This document shows positions 22,136-34,656 of a stretch of 64,000 nt of DNA, in pieces. The stretch comes from Punctularia strigosozonata HHB-11173 SS5 (lineage: Eukaryota > Basidiomycota > Agaricomycetes > Corticiales > Punctulariaceae): NCBI RefSeq assembly GCF_000264995.1, contig NW_006767437.1:1714836-1778835 (forward strand), in the 5' to 3' direction. A model generated the notes under the pieces. That model was not told where the DNA came from and searched no databases. It worked only from the letters and a program-made list of their open reading frames with translations. The translations under genes and the position numbers were made by a program. The stretch's first letter is position 1; every line of letters begins with the position of its first letter.

Positions 22136-23586
22136 ATGTCTTCTACAACGACGACGATGTCCCCCGCGTCGTCGAGCTCGATCGCCGTCAAGGCCTCCTC
22201 GTCGCCTGAAACCTCTACCGAAGCGACGCTGCGTTCGCTGTACAATCGCGCCGCCAAGGCATTCCTCCACCGCGACGTCGCGCTGACCCATTCCTTGCTC
22301 TCTTCCGCATTCTCCATCCTTTCCCCTCCTTCTTCATACTCGGACTCGCTAGACCCCTACCGGAAGAAATGGGATATACTACGCATTACGCTTGAGACTA
22401 CCATCTACGTTGCGCCGCCCCATGTCCTCGGCAACGAGCCGCGGACCCTGCCCTCACCATTACGAGCGAACCTTATGCTGTCAGCCCCTGCGCTAGTCTC
22501 ACAGCTCTATCACCGCTCTGTCCAGCTATTTACGCCCGCACAAGCCGTCTCTCCAAACCCCGGCTTCTTGCCCGCACAGATCCTCCTTACCTTGGTTCTG
22601 TCTGCTCTGAAGCTATCCTGTGCAGATGGTGGTAGGACCATGGCCGAGGATTGGTTGAGCAGACGGGTGGAAGTTGATACTACTGCATCAGATGAAGAGG
22701 GCTATCGCAAGGTCGTGGAGATATACGTCTTGGAGATACTCCCGAGACTGGAACAATGGGGATACGCTCGGGAGTTTCTCGCTTGGCAAAGGGAGTTATC
22801 CCCAGAAGTCAAGCAGGCAAGCCGCCAATCTTCATTATAGCGCACAATTTGTTCACCTTTCACCTCTAGAGCTTGTTGGCATCCCTGGACGCGTTGCATG
22901 AGCGTCAAGTGGCCTCCCGCGCATCCACACCTTCTCCCTCACGGACACCTACACCCACCCCAGCTACGGCGATAAACGGCACCCGGTCCCCGCCTTCTCC
23001 CGCACCCTCAACATCCACGTCGTCTTCCTCCGTATCATCTACATCTACTCGCACTGTACGACCTAGCACACACCCACACGGGCTGAGCGCGCTCACGCAG
23101 GGGACGACGGGCGCGCCGAAGCCGAACGGCACCGCTTCCCATGCCCCCAGTCCGTCCCAGCAGCGACAGGGGAAAGCCAGAGCCGACGCACGCGTTGGAA
23201 ACGACCGCCGTTCCTCCGCCGCATCTTCGTCGGGCTTGCAGGGCCGCGGACTGCCTCACCTGCCGCCGGCACCCGTGGAACCTACATCCATATCGCGCCG
23301 CCCGCCCACGATTCTCGCCCTGCTAAAGGAGTCTTTGAAACCCTACCTTAACTCGAAAACACATATTCTCTCCTTCATCTTCGTCTTCGTCATCCTTCCT
23401 TTGGTTTCGGTTGCCATTCGGATACGCCGCAAAAAAGCTTCGCCTGGGCAGATCAGTCATTCGACCACCGCTGACGAAGTGAAGAGACGCCTGAGCTCTG
23501 GCAGAACCGGGCTGAGTTGGTTTTGGCGCGAAGCCACTCGGGCGGTGTTGGATACAATCTTAATGGCCGGTAGAGGGCTGGTATAG
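22136..23586 (+). CDS. tail-anchored PEX26-like peroxisomal membrane protein (tentative)
   Basis: Exons 22136-22816 and 22870-23586, 465 residues. The helical N-terminal half (LYNRAAKAFLHRDVALTHSL; LPRLEQWGYAREFLAWQREL) resembles the PEX26 domain that anchors the PEX1/PEX6 ATPase. A long Ser/Thr/Pro-rich linker follows, then a single hydrophobic segment at about 391-410 (ILSFIFVFVILPLVSVAI) followed by RIRRKK, as in a tail anchor with a cytosolic N-terminus. The intron needs a GC donor (GCAAGC at 22817) to keep AAG CAG joined to AGC TTG in phase. An upstream in-frame ATG at 22028 would add 36 residues. The family call is by shape and partial motif memory. Confidence 0.55.
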
Positions 23587-23770
23587 CCAGCAGGCTTTTC
23601 TTTTCTTGGGTGCACGGATTGGTTTTTTCAGGTGTTCACCAGATATATTCTGTCTTCCTCGTAATCATGCCCATTCCTACGCCCATCCTAGAAATTCTAT
23701 CCCTACATGTCACCTAGCCGTGTATGAAGCACCGCCCTTACCGTACGAATACGAGGTACCGATACCGAGT

Positions 23771-25390
23771 CTAGGGCCCACATCTCCCTCGGCCCAGTTC
23801 CGGCTCTTCCTCCGACTTCTTCTTGGGTGGATAATCGCCGAAATCCCAGCTGTAGCACTCGGTCTCCTCGCAGTCCTCCGCATCCTCTTTGGGCTCGGGT
23901 ACCTCCCGCCCGCGCTCCTCTGCGTCCTTCCATGGCTTACCAAGCACGTCCTCGATAACGCGCACGATACCGTGCGTGCGAATGTTCGCCGACCAGGAGA
24001 GATTGCTAACAGTGTCGTACACGATTGTCTTGCCGAGGTGGCAGCGGGACTCCATCGCGTACCCTGCAATCGCGCAGGAGGAAACAATGCCGTTGCAGGT
24101 GCCCATCGCGATCGGGTCTGCGGTGTGGTAGACGTGGGTGATGTGATGCATCGATGGCTACGTCGGGAGGTTAGTTTGGGCGGGCTGCCGAAAATCATGA
24201 AGACGTGATGACGCACAGCGATAGGTAGATGTAAGCGCCTTGCGGCTCGTTTCTCGCCTGGGGCTTCGAACGTCACTACAGGCATGCCGAAGGTGGCGCC
24301 AAGGAGAGATGCAAGGGCACCACCGAGAGAGTGCCCTGTTAACCAAATGTTGGAGTCCGGATAGAGATATGTTATGTTATTATAGAGATTCTGTGGTTCG
24401 TTAGTGCTCGTCATCTGCGCGAAAGGGGGGTCTGGATTCTTACAGTTCCGATGGGATAAAATAGGCTGTCGTCTATCAACGCCTTCTCCAGGCAGTTCTG
24501 GTCGCATTTCCATCCTCCTCTGTAACAATCACAGACGGGCGTCCAGGTGAAGTCGATGTATGCGCAGCAGCAGGAGAACAGGAGGTTGTCGTTCAGTTTG
24601 TCTTTCTTCGTCGTCGAACCACCACCACCTAACCAGCCGGCCGATGTCCCTACGAGGGGGGTCAGAATCGGAGGTAGGGAGAATGTTGGATACAAGAACA
24701 TACCCTTAATGGAAACCACGATAGTCGAGTTATCCGGAGTTGCGAAGACATGACCCCTAAAGCCATCGTCGTCAGGCTCCCATCCTATGGGATAATCCTA
24801 CAAACGTTGGATCAATGTCAGATCAGTTCGTCGATTCAGAGGAGGAAAGACCGTGGCGACGCACGTACAGCACTCCAGCCCTCTCCCAGGTCATACCAGC
24901 CGGTCTCCCCAGGATTGAGGTATGCGTTATTCGTCATCTTCGCTAACAAGAGAAGGGTCTCCCGGCTCTCCACGTCCGGCCCTATGATCTCGTCCTCCTC
25001 CCAAGGGTTATCTTTGCTGGTAACATGCAGTCGACTTCTCCTCGCCAATAAGTATTGCTCCGCATTGAAGTAGTGGAGTCGTTGGCGCTTGACACTGTGC
25101 GCACGCAGCGCGTAGAGGTCTGGGCTGCGGGATATGTCGGAGAATGAGACGTGTCCTGAGGGAGATACCGCATGTTCATGTCGCAGCCCAAATCGCAATG
25201 ATGGTCGGCCACCAGGCTGCGGTACCGACTCGGAATTACTGGTCTCGTGCCATGGTAAGCTTGCTGCAATCGATGATATAAAGCTAAATGCCGGTGACAA
25301 CCGCATGTGGGATGACTCAAGTGCAACCAAAAGCAGGAACACGAGTTTCAGCAGACCAGGGGACGAGACGTGAACAAACAGCAAAGACAA
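23771..25390 (-). CDS. ATG15: ATG15 autophagic-body lipase
   Basis: Five exons: 25390-24869, 24797-24704, 24649-24444, 24390-24217, 24157-23771; 460 residues. A hydrophobic N-terminal segment ([14 protein letters not shown]) acts as signal anchor. Catalytic serine in [13 protein letters not shown], followed by [13 protein letters not shown] (Asp) and [16 protein letters not shown] (His), all typical of ATG15. Cys-rich [18 protein letters not shown] is also a family feature. ATG15 is a phospholipase delivered to the vacuole through the multivesicular body route, where it breaks down autophagic-body membranes. Tail is acidic. Its 3' end converges on the PEX26-like gene with 184 bp between stops. 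Confidence 0.93.
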
Positions 25391-25724
25391 GGACCATCCA
25401 TCAAGACCAACGTCAGGGCACAGCCACCCACGACCGTGAAGGCGAATGCCGCTTCGATGGACGATCAGGCAGGCAGTTCATATTAAAAGCGGTTTGAACG
25501 GACATTTCAGTACATCTACCAATTCCGGTTTCCTGTGAAAGCCCCCAATGTGTCCATGTGCGCGGTGGTATAAACACTACAGTAACGTGGTACACACTAT
25601 GTGTGTACCTTTCCCGTTTCACCACCGCGGCAGAAACGACACATGTAGTCCCAGACAATGAGCACTGTGTGAAATCAAGAAAGGAGCTACGGCAGAACAC
25701 TCAAGATGGTCCGCCCTCAAACAT

Positions 25725-26674
25725 TCAGAGACGAGCTTCTCCGGGTTCCCTGTGTTCCTTGCTAGGGTATCGTTGACAAATATGATTGGGCGTGTCGTTG
25801 GAGGTTTGAGCGAGTGCGAAATAACGTGGATGTGTCAAGCACCCGAGCATAGTCCGTATGGAATGCAGAGCTTGTGATATCGGGTCTTTTTGTGTGAGAC
25901 CCGTGTTCGGATGCGTGGCAATTACGCCTTCAAGAGCCTTGTATGCCGCCATTATAGAGAGTGCATGTTCGGCGCGACCACGCGTGGCAAGCCGTAATGC
26001 TTCGCATGCCGCAGTAACTGCCTTGAGCTGCGCCTGCTCCGCGTCTTCGAATCCGTCGTGTGTGCGAGACAGGATGAGACTGCGACCGCTCGATGCTTTC
26101 GAGCGGAGAGGATGGTCGCGGGGCATGCTCGCAAGCGCCTTGTCGAGAAATCCGAGGGCGAGCTCGTCGTAGTCGTCGTAGCCGTGTCGGCTCGCCACGC
26201 CGAGCGTGTGGTGGGCGATTCCCAGCCCGCACAGCGAAAGAGACGGGTCGAGCTCGTGTGCGGCGCGAAGCTGCAGGCTGGCCTTGTGCAGCTCGATCGC
26301 TTCCATTACGTCCTCGTCCTGCGCGGTTCGCTCGAAGCGACAGCACATCGCCGTCGCTAAACAGTCGATGAGGTCTTCGTAGTCCGGGTGGGTGCATATC
26401 GACGGGTCCGGGAAGAGGACCTCTTGCAGGAAGGCGATGATTTCGTTCAGTTCCTGCATGTCTCCGCAGAGGGAAAAGCGCTCCACGACGCTCCGCGAGA
26501 GGCTCAAGCAGGTCGCCAAGTCGTGCTCCCGCGGCGCAAGGGACGCGCAGCGAAGTTTAATTTCGGTGATCCGTTGATCAAGGTTAGCGAGGTGGCGAGA
26601 GAACGCCTGCCTCGCCTCCTCGTTTGATGACGCGACGATGTCGGAAGCCAGTGCCGAGGCAGCTTCGTACGCAT
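25725..26674 (-). CDS. TPR-like protein, 3' exon (partial)
   Basis: One open exon from the acceptor at 26674 to the stop at 25725, about 316 codons. Contains helical-repeat text such as LIDCLATAMCCRFERTAQDE, AIELHKASLQLRAAHELDPS and LCGLGIAHHTLGVASRHGYD, the degenerate TPR pattern of agaricomycete TPR-CHAT proteins. The CHAT protease-like domain expected after the repeats is absent, since the stop comes soon after the repeat block. The first exon upstream of 26674 could not be identified, so the start is unknown. May be a truncated family member. Confidence 0.5.
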
Positions 26675-29600
26675 CTGGAACGACATGTGTGAGCCGATCA
26701 GTACGTCAATGTCGGCACGGGCGGGACCGCTCGCCTGAGGATTGGCTCATCGTGCTCGGTGAAGTCGTTGGTGCGCAGGCAAAGGGTGGTCGGCGGTCCT
26801 GGGGGAGGAAGGGGGATGATATAGCCGTCACCTCACCTTTATGTACATCCGGAGAATGTTGAAGGGATCCCTCAAGGCTGTTCGCATCAAATATGTACGT
26901 CCTCTTGACGCCCTTCTCGAAAGCCGGATGTGCCCCCCCATTTCACAGCACCCCGCGGGCTTTTGGACTTTTCGAGCCGGATGGGAGTCGGACGCAATGG
27001 TAAAAGCAGGGGCCATGCAGTCCCTTGACATGCGGAGAGCTATCGCAGCAGGGATGTAGACCGACAACAAGGACGAGTTCCGTGTGCCTCGATAGTTGAA
27101 TGAGGAGCGCCTGTGCATACAGCCTAGAGATTGCCAGAGTATATGAATAGCGAGGATCTCGAGAAGCATATATATAGGCCAAAGTCCCGTCGGCCAGTCG
27201 AGGAAGTCGGCTTCCCAAGAGCCGGACTCGTGCATGTGGATGCTGGTGTGCCATGTCCAGGGCATTGATTGAACTTTCCTAACAATGCAACACAGCTCCG
27301 GGGGTGGCGCCGCTCTCAGTACTTGCTCTCCTCCACAGCATACAACGCAACGCTACTTGTCATTGTGAAGCCGTGGGTGAGGTCGAGGATGATCGTCTTG
27401 ATTACACCGTCCGCAGTACGCCATAACCCCCTAGTAGGGTTTACATGTGTCTTCCTCTCAAATACATATCTGCTTCAGTTCAGATGCAGCAGGCAGTGCG
27501 AAGCTCAAATTTTGTGCACATGCATGAAGGCATCTCACCACCTCCAGCGAGGAAAGTCTCTAGGCACCTTCACGTCCTTCCGCGAAGCCCACTTACCCCG
27601 CTTGTATCTCAACGTTCGCATCGCAAGATGGGCCTCGCGACGTCAGCACCCGTGAACTGCGGCAGAGTCAAAAACACGCGTATGTAGGGACCGCGCTGGG
27701 CACATGCGGCTTCGAAGTTGAACGATAAGCCGCGGCCCTCACAGTGACATGAGCAGTTTCCATGTCCTTCATCATATGTTTAGCCGGAAAATATACGGAC
27801 AGACGGGCTTCGGTATGCAACCCAGTCGATCGGAAGGGGCGAGGCTTGGAAGGGAGAAAGTATGACGGGCATTGACCACAACGCGGGAGAACCTTCGCCA
27901 CTGATACTGGCTTGGAATGATATCCGCTATCGAGTTCGAGGGCCGAGGCTTGCGCCGAAAGCTTGCGAGCGCAAGAGGAAGGAGTCGCAGCAGCCTCTGG
28001 TCATCCACCAAGAATAGCAGTGGACCGAGAAAAGACGGCCGCAGGACCTAAAGCCCGATTGCTGTCGACCCGTCAAGGACCGACGAACTGCAGAACGCAA
28101 TAGAGGATGGGAAGCGGTCGCAGTAATCATAGCAAGATGAAGTAACGTGAAATCCCGACCGGGGGTAACGTCGTAGGAGTGTCCACTACCCGCAAGACCT
28201 CCAAGTAGTGAGTAGCGGGGTCCAGAATCACTGGCGAGAGGACGTCGACGTTCTTACCTTCAACTTGGCAACGGCGGCCGCAAAAAGAGGACAATGGTAC
28301 GTCCTGCGTCCAGGACCGTGTTGATCGCATATCTGTATGATGGCATGCTTTGACCGCCCAGGTAGGCGCACTCATGAACCCTTTGGCGAATGTGAAGTGA
28401 GGGGTGGGGTGCAGATAGCAAGCCATGACGGGGGTCGGAGATGAGGTGGTCATTCACACCCAAAGATGACATGCCTGATATGGTGACACCCGTTCACTGA
28501 CACGTTGCGTGTCGGTTGTTTGCGGTGGGCGGCTGAATGAGATCAGAACACACGGTAAGTGAGTGTATTTCCTCTTGAATTGAATGCAACGTATGTCCTA
28601 GGAGATAAGAATCAAGAGCCGCGATCGAGTGTCTGTCTGGTATCGTGCATAACGAACTGGCCATGTCGAGGACGGTCGAGGGACATGACGGTATAGCAAC
28701 CGGTGTGCTTCGTCCATGGGTGGGCCGGAGGTCGCAAGGGACGTGTAATCGGCACCGAGCACAGTGAGGATATCCGCGGAACTCGAGGCGAGGAGAAAGC
28801 ATACTACGATACCGGCGGCACGAGCTGGGGAGCAGCACAGATGCATGGAAGACATCCATGAGTCATGGAAGATATACCAGGCAACCGTGTCCACAAGATT
28901 AGCAACGCAGATACGGTTGAAATGGTGCGCAGCACATTAGTGAGGCTCGGTAAACGGGAATCTGGGCGAGGACTGAGGGGCGTCATGGCGAGCGAGCATG
29001 GTCGTGTACCTCCTCTGCCCAACGCACAAAGCTCGGACGAGCGTTATCGCCGCCGTCTTCCCAGCGCAATGCAGCGAAGGCGCGGGATGCAAGAGATCCT
29101 CAGGAACGGGAACTTTCGAGAGCGCTCTGGTAGGGTTCGAGCCCGGAAGATGCCGCTGAGAATCTCTGGAGAGTGATCGCAAGCGCCGTTCGTCGTTCGA
29201 TGCAGAAATGGGTCGAGACGGTCTCCGCGCCCTATGCCGTTCTTGTGGACGACGTCGTTGCACGGTGATGAATCCGATGGCATCATGAGCATGCGCTTGA
29301 GGGCTTGCGATGCGGTTTCTCGTGTGACCGGTCGATGGCTTCGCGAGGACGTTAGGTTTCGGAGTTGATAAACACAGAGTGGAATGCAGCCTGATCATGA
29401 TGTCGCAGACGAATGTAAGCTAGATCGAGCTAATCCCCTGTAGGAGGTGACGTGAGCAGCATGCCGACGCCGTCCGCCCGTGCTCGATTCCGGCGTTCAG
29501 AACGCCTTGCTCGAGAGACACGAGGCGGGGAAGCAGCACCTCGTCAGCGAGAGGTCACCTGAGCACGGATCGCTCCCACCAAACACTCACCAAACGGTCG

Positions 29601-30289
29601 AAGGAAGGCACGGGATAAGGATGGTAAGGATCGGTTACCACTCCCTTGGCGTGCACTTTGTCTGTATCCTTGGGCGGAAGCGATCCGCGATTGTGCGAAG
29701 CATCAAGAGAGAACCGTGACGGGGGACAGTATCGGGGTGGTGTTGGCAAGATTCCTGGGTCTGGCTCAGCCTGGTGCGCTGGCAGATGGGTGTGGGCGTG
29801 CTCGCGACCGCCTCGGAGTCCAGCGCCGTTTCCGTGTAGCAAGTGACGACTGTGAGCGGCCTGGTGGTTACCAAGCGTTTCGCTGAGCATGGCAGCGCAG
29901 AGGCTTATTCACGAGATAAGATCCGGATTGAGGATGATGCACGGGGGAGAAGCTCTGACTCCGACTGGGGACCTGACGAGTTTGGCAAGTGGTGTGTGCG
30001 AAAACGTCGATTGCGTTGGAGCCAAACCCAATTGATTGTGATTCTTCGCCTCTCCGGGAGTCAATTGACTCGAGAATTTGACGGGTGTCTCCCCCTTCTT
30101 CGCAAAGCTGCGGGGAACCTGCTAAACATGGAAACGACCTAGCACAGGCGTCCGTGCGCAACCAGGGCCGCCATCTATAAAGACAACCGCCTCCATTCGT
30201 CAGATGCACTAGCGCAACTCCTCTCCTCTCGCAGCCAGCCCTTTTCGTATCACCACCACCACCACCCGTTGTCGAACACCTGCAACAAA
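26675..30289. other. 3.6 kb region without recognised gene
   Basis: Many short open frames on both strands but none with a recognisable domain or a consistent exon chain. Around 28598-29022 on the minus strand there are hydrophobic stretches (ANLVDTVAWYIFHDSW; GIVVCFLLAS) that might be remains of a membrane protein. Exons of the TPR gene may lie at the left end. Base composition looks like ordinary unique sequence. Confidence 0.4.
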
Positions 30290-31081
30290 ATGGCATCCAA
30301 CAACCGCACCGAGGCCCACTCCGCGCCCATCCCCATCAGCGGGAATGCGTACGAGCACCACCGTCGCCGCTCGTCCGTCTCGTCCGACTCGTCTTCGGAC
30401 TCCCCGCCGCGCACCCCGCCGTCCCTCGCACAGCCCAAGGTCTCCACCTCTCCGTCGTCCCCCATCCTCTCCTACCTCCTCGCGCCCAAGTCGCCCACCA
30501 CCGGCCCCGGCGCCTTCCCCGGCTTCAAGCGTTTCGGGGGCCCCATCATGGAGGGTCCGTTGCCTATTTGAACCCGTGGGAGAAGGCCGGCATGCTGATT
30601 TAAGGTTTCGCGATCCTCGTTGCAGACGACGAGCATGAGGTTCCGCCCGCCATGAGACCCGTTCGCCGGGCGAGCATCGCCGGCCGTTTCCCGCCCGTCC
30701 AGCCCGTCGTTGCGGCCGTCGCCACCGCACCGCCCAACGAGCGCGCCACAGGCCTCCTGCGCCGGCTGTCGATGGGCAGCTCCTTCGCGTCCAAGGTTAG
30801 CCTCCTTCGTGATTTCCGCTATAGGGTTCTCTGCCCACACGGTGCTCATCCTTTCTCTTTCCATCGATTCACAGCCGCAGGTCGCTGTCCAGCCTGTGAG
30901 CGCTCATACCGTCCGCGGCCACTCGGGCACCGTCCCGCCCCCGAACAGCGTCTCGGGGTCGCCGACGGACGCCCGTACCGTACCTCGCACCAAGCAGCGT
31001 CGGGCGACCGAATCAACTCGCCGCGCGCCCTCCCCGATGGGCGAGCGCATCCTCAAGGGCCATTTCGACGGCTTCAACTGA
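30290..31081 (+). CDS. Ser/Pro-rich protein of unknown function with conserved-looking C-terminus
   Basis: Exons 30290-30554, 30626-30795, 30875-31081; 213 residues. Starts MASNNRTEAHSAPIPISGNA, has an RRRSSVSSDSSSDSPPRTPP phospho-site-like stretch, a basic RRASIAGRF and RRLSMGSSF (kinase-type RRxS sites), and ends MGERILKGHFDGFN. No membrane or catalytic motif. The RRAS/RRLS sites would suit protein kinase A, which is inference. The ATG follows a short CAAC/ACAAA leader with good context. Exon phases agree. Confidence 0.65.
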
Positions 31082-32447
31082 GCTCGTTCTCTCGCGCCAT
31101 CTCGTGGTCTCCGGCAGTGCGCCGGCCTCGAATGATATCCGCTCGTTGTTGCCCTCACCATCTTCACCTTCCTTATCATCGCCTCTCTCTTCGAATTATC
31201 ATATCAAGCCTCAGCAACTGTACCATCACCGCACCAAGCTTACCATCTTCGTCGACAAAACCCGCAAATACCCCGCGACGCGTCGGACTGTACCATATAC
31301 GTCTGTACTCCGTTTTCCTCGACTCGCCATCGCCGTCACCGTTTCCCCCTTCGCGAACGCCGGACCGCCGATCTGTCCTTGTACCAGCCTTTCGCCCTCC
31401 ATACGTTTCGTGATAAGTTATCTCCTGTACTATAGCGTTCGCCGCGCCTCGCCCTTTTACCGGAGAGCACGGGCGCTGTATTCTGGTCGTCTTCTTCGGC
31501 CTGTTTTCTTTCCTTTGTCGCCGTCGCATCAAAATGCCTTTTGACTTCGTCGCAAAAGTTGATAAGACCCTCTGTACTAGTTGTGTATTATAGTATGTTA
31601 CATCTAGGTAAAATGACAATGAAGATATGAACGATAGCAATGTGCAGCGACTGATGTTGTAAAATAATTTGTCGACACAGTGATCAATACCAGGTTACAG
31701 CGTAGACGTAGCTCGTTTCCATGTGAGCTAGAGCTACCACAAGTGAGGGAATCAACAAGGACGAATATTACCTGAGCTTGCTCAGGTACGTATATATCCC
31801 TGGACCGGTATTTGTGAAGGGGCTGTGTTGCAACGACGCTATTGGTTGAACTTCGCGTCTTACGTTTACTCTTCTCACGGCTGCCCCTCTCCGGGCCTCA
31901 ACCCCGCCATTTTTGCGTCGAATCGCAACTCATGAGCTGTACGTTCCATATGCAGAATTGCAACCCTTTGATTACGACTTGTGATACACCAGAACTGCAG
32001 ACAAAATATCAAATCGGGTCGCAGTCCGTGGAACTGTCTACTGTCATCGTGTATACTATAGTTTACCTGATCATAATCTAGTGATTTTGCATACGTGCAA
32101 GTGCAGCTCTGCTCAAGCGAAGGTGAGCTGCCGGGGCACCCGGCGCTTTCCAGTGATGAAAGGCGTAAAAAGGCGAATTATGCGCGAGAATACTGGGCGT
32201 TCAGTAACGTCGTGAGGCCGCTTTCCGTCCTGGATCGGTATCAGGTGCTAAACAAAGCTCTGACGCGATCTTCAAGTCGTCCGGGGTACCTCGCATTCCT
32301 CGAGAAAAATACGCCATCATGTACTTAATGAGGTGCTTGAGATTTGGGTCGCAATCCTGCGCCTGGAGACACCTTGCGGGTCGTCGTCTGGTTCGGGAAC
32401 CAGCTCAATTGCGACCAGTACAGCTAGACATATGCTGTCAGCATTGT
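31082..32447. other. spacer without recognised gene
   Basis: Begins with the C/T-rich 3' region of the preceding gene. Nothing recognisable on either strand apart from that. Confidence 0.4.
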
Positions 32448-33313
32448 TTAGGTCAAGTTCACGATGCAGAGCTTACCCAACGGTTCATGATTGCACATGA
32501 AGGTGGCAATCGGCGAGTCGTCGACGTCGGTCCAGGTTATCCTACCTGGATGGACTTCCCTCCATTCCCTGCCATAGCTAGAATTCGAGGTTAATTTATG
32601 TCTTTGCTTGATTGCAAACGACATGCTCGGATGACCCACTGACTCGGCCATATAACGACCTACCAGCCTGCTTTCTTCAGGGACCACTGTCTCCACTCCG
32701 GGTATAGAGCGGTCTACGTTTGAGTCGACTTTAGTGACGACGACATCATCATCGTCGGAAACGGCGCGCCATGTTTATATCTATATTTAGCCCAGTTCCT
32801 TTGATGCTGCCTCGGGTGACTGCGAGCTCTCTGGGCCGCGTTTGATTACCAAGGATGTGAGCACGATCGAATAGAGGACATACCAATGAGTTGAATCTGT
32901 TGAGCCGCAGTGAAGGTCAATGCCTTCCTGATCGCTCCTTCCCTGGCGGCAACGACTCGGATGTTGCAGATTCCCGACTACTTGTGGCGCCCTCTTTCTC
33001 GAGCGTATATGGATCGTTCATCAGTGTCGGGAATGTCGATTCCGTCGATTTTGACGACGATATCGCTGGCAAAGTCGAATCTGGGGTCGTCGTCTGCAAC
33101 TTTGATGGAACATTCCTGTCGGGATTATATCGCATCCTGACCACCAAGCAATCACTAAATGTTCGGCATCTTCCCGGCTTCAAAGGCCACCCATCATGAT
33201 GCCATGGGCTGTGCCGCCTCCTGCTCAGCTTCGATCGCGACATTCAACTCAGGTAGTTCCCTACCCTCCACTTTAATCCAAGCGCGGTAATGACCGTCCA
33301 GTAAAGTCGGCAT
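32448..33313 (-). pseudogene. second DUF7918-like locus, degenerate
   Basis: From an ATG at 33313 the minus strand reads MPTLLDGHYRAWIKVEGREL then PELNVAIEAEQEA, like the N-terminus of the gene at 8414, and meets a TGA at 33194-33196 before WVAFEAGK. Further on are FDFASDIVVKIDGIDIPDTD, NIRVVAAREGAIRKALTFTA, VSDDDDVVVTKVDSN and finally SPIATFMCNHEPLGKL, matching the xATFxFxYRPL stretch of the other locus. The frame changes several times and at least two in-frame stops (33194 and one after RERGRHK) break it, so I call it a pseudogene unless unusual splicing removes them. Confidence 0.5.
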
Positions 33314-33811
33314 TTTGTGCAGCAACGGTATTTTCAGGTAGTCCAAGTTGTCCCTGTATCGGGAAGGCTTCCAAACGGTCGGCCTTGGAAGCGGTAGGTG
33401 GAAAGCGACTGGCGATCAACATTTCAATATCATTGCTGCGTTCCTTTGAACGTTTTTACGGAAGATTACAGTCGCACGTACTTCAATCTGTATTGAGGAT
33501 CAACCAACCCTTCGCACAAAGCACCCTTCCGAGGGAGAGCATGCTACCCGGAACGTTCGAGTCAGCATCCTGAGTCCTTTAAATTTTCCCACAGGCCCGA
33601 GGCAGGCTGAGGTCGAGGAATCACTTCAACTGCCCGTACGCATCCGCAAGGGAGGTACGCAGCCCAGCTTGGCTTTCCGTCCCGGCCGATGTTCCACCAA
33701 CGTCTACCCCATCCTGATGAGCCAGTGCTGATAAGGATGAACATCCACGGTCGGATCACCTTTGCGAGTCGCATAGATGCCGCACATTTGTAGAGGGTAT
33801 TCTGCACGGAA
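33314..33811. other. spacer without recognised gene
   Basis: Contains the 3' flank of CTF8 and the 5' flank of the DUF7918-like locus. Nothing else recognised. Confidence 0.4.
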
Positions 33812-34438
33812 CTACTTCGCCTTGACAGAGGCGGGCGTAGAAGACGCCGAACTACCAAGACCAACGATGGGCATGGGCCGTTTGGAGAAGACGATCTTGC
33901 GCTTGACAATCGCAACCATGTTCCACGCAACACCTTCTTTGCTATGGTTCGATTCGGAGTCCACATCCATAGCTGCACCACTGGGCATAGACGGACGCGC
34001 ATCGGCTCCGGGGAGATGGAGTACCGCAAGGGGTTTAGAAAGGTTCACGAGCTTGCCTTCCAGGAGATGGTAGCCGATCATGAGCGTTGGTTTGTCCTGG
34101 GACCCCGATCAAAGCGTTAGCGATGCCAGAACCATACCGCATGAAGTACGGAAAGTTACATTCTCATCGAGCTTGAGCGTGCCAACGACCTGGTTGTCTT
34201 TGACGCCCTCCGTCTCCAGCTCGCCCTGGAGCTCAATGAGCACCAGTTCGTCTGAGTTCGCGTCCCCTAGCTTGACGAGTCTCGGGGGGAGTTTTGGCCT
34301 AGATCTGTCGGACTCGGAGATGGAGGTCGGTAAAGAGACGTTTATAGGGATAATCATAGTTTCCGTCGTGCTGAGGACGATATCAAGAGCACCATACGGA
34401 AAGACATGCATGGCGCTGCAGCTGCCTACGGTGGACAC
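33812..34438 (-). CDS. CTF8: CTF8, subunit of the CTF18 replication factor C clamp loader
   Basis: Exons 34438-34160 and 34096-33812 joined by a 63-nt intron in phase 0; 187 residues. LVLIELQGELETEG, VVGTLKLDEN and KPTLMIGYHLLEGKLVNLSK followed by PLAVLHL form the CTF8 signature. With CTF18 and DCC1 it forms an alternative RFC complex that loads PCNA and supports sister-chromatid cohesion. An internal ATG ten codons downstream could also be used. The C-terminal Ser/Ala tail is unstructured. Confidence 0.88.
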
Positions 34439-34656
34439 GCCGTGACGCCGTGACGGAGCGCGTCAGCGTGACCGCGTTGTTCGGACTACATCTTCCGATA
34501 CTCGTTGAAGGTATCCAATTGCAGCTGTGTGACTGTTTGTGTGTTGGACGTAGTTGCTCAAGGCCTCATATATTAGTCTAGGTCATGAAGGGGTCTAGCC
34601 TGAAAACGCCAACGTCCATCGCGGCAAAATCATGTTATTTATACTTTTGGCTAGCA

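Noticed and set aside
28598-29022. Possible multi-pass membrane protein on the minus strand
   Set aside because: Hydrophobic stretches are in different frames with no plausible splice chain; noted only as a region.
29131-29146. B-box-like GGGTTCGAGCCC
   Set aside because: No matching A box or acceptor stem; not a tRNA.
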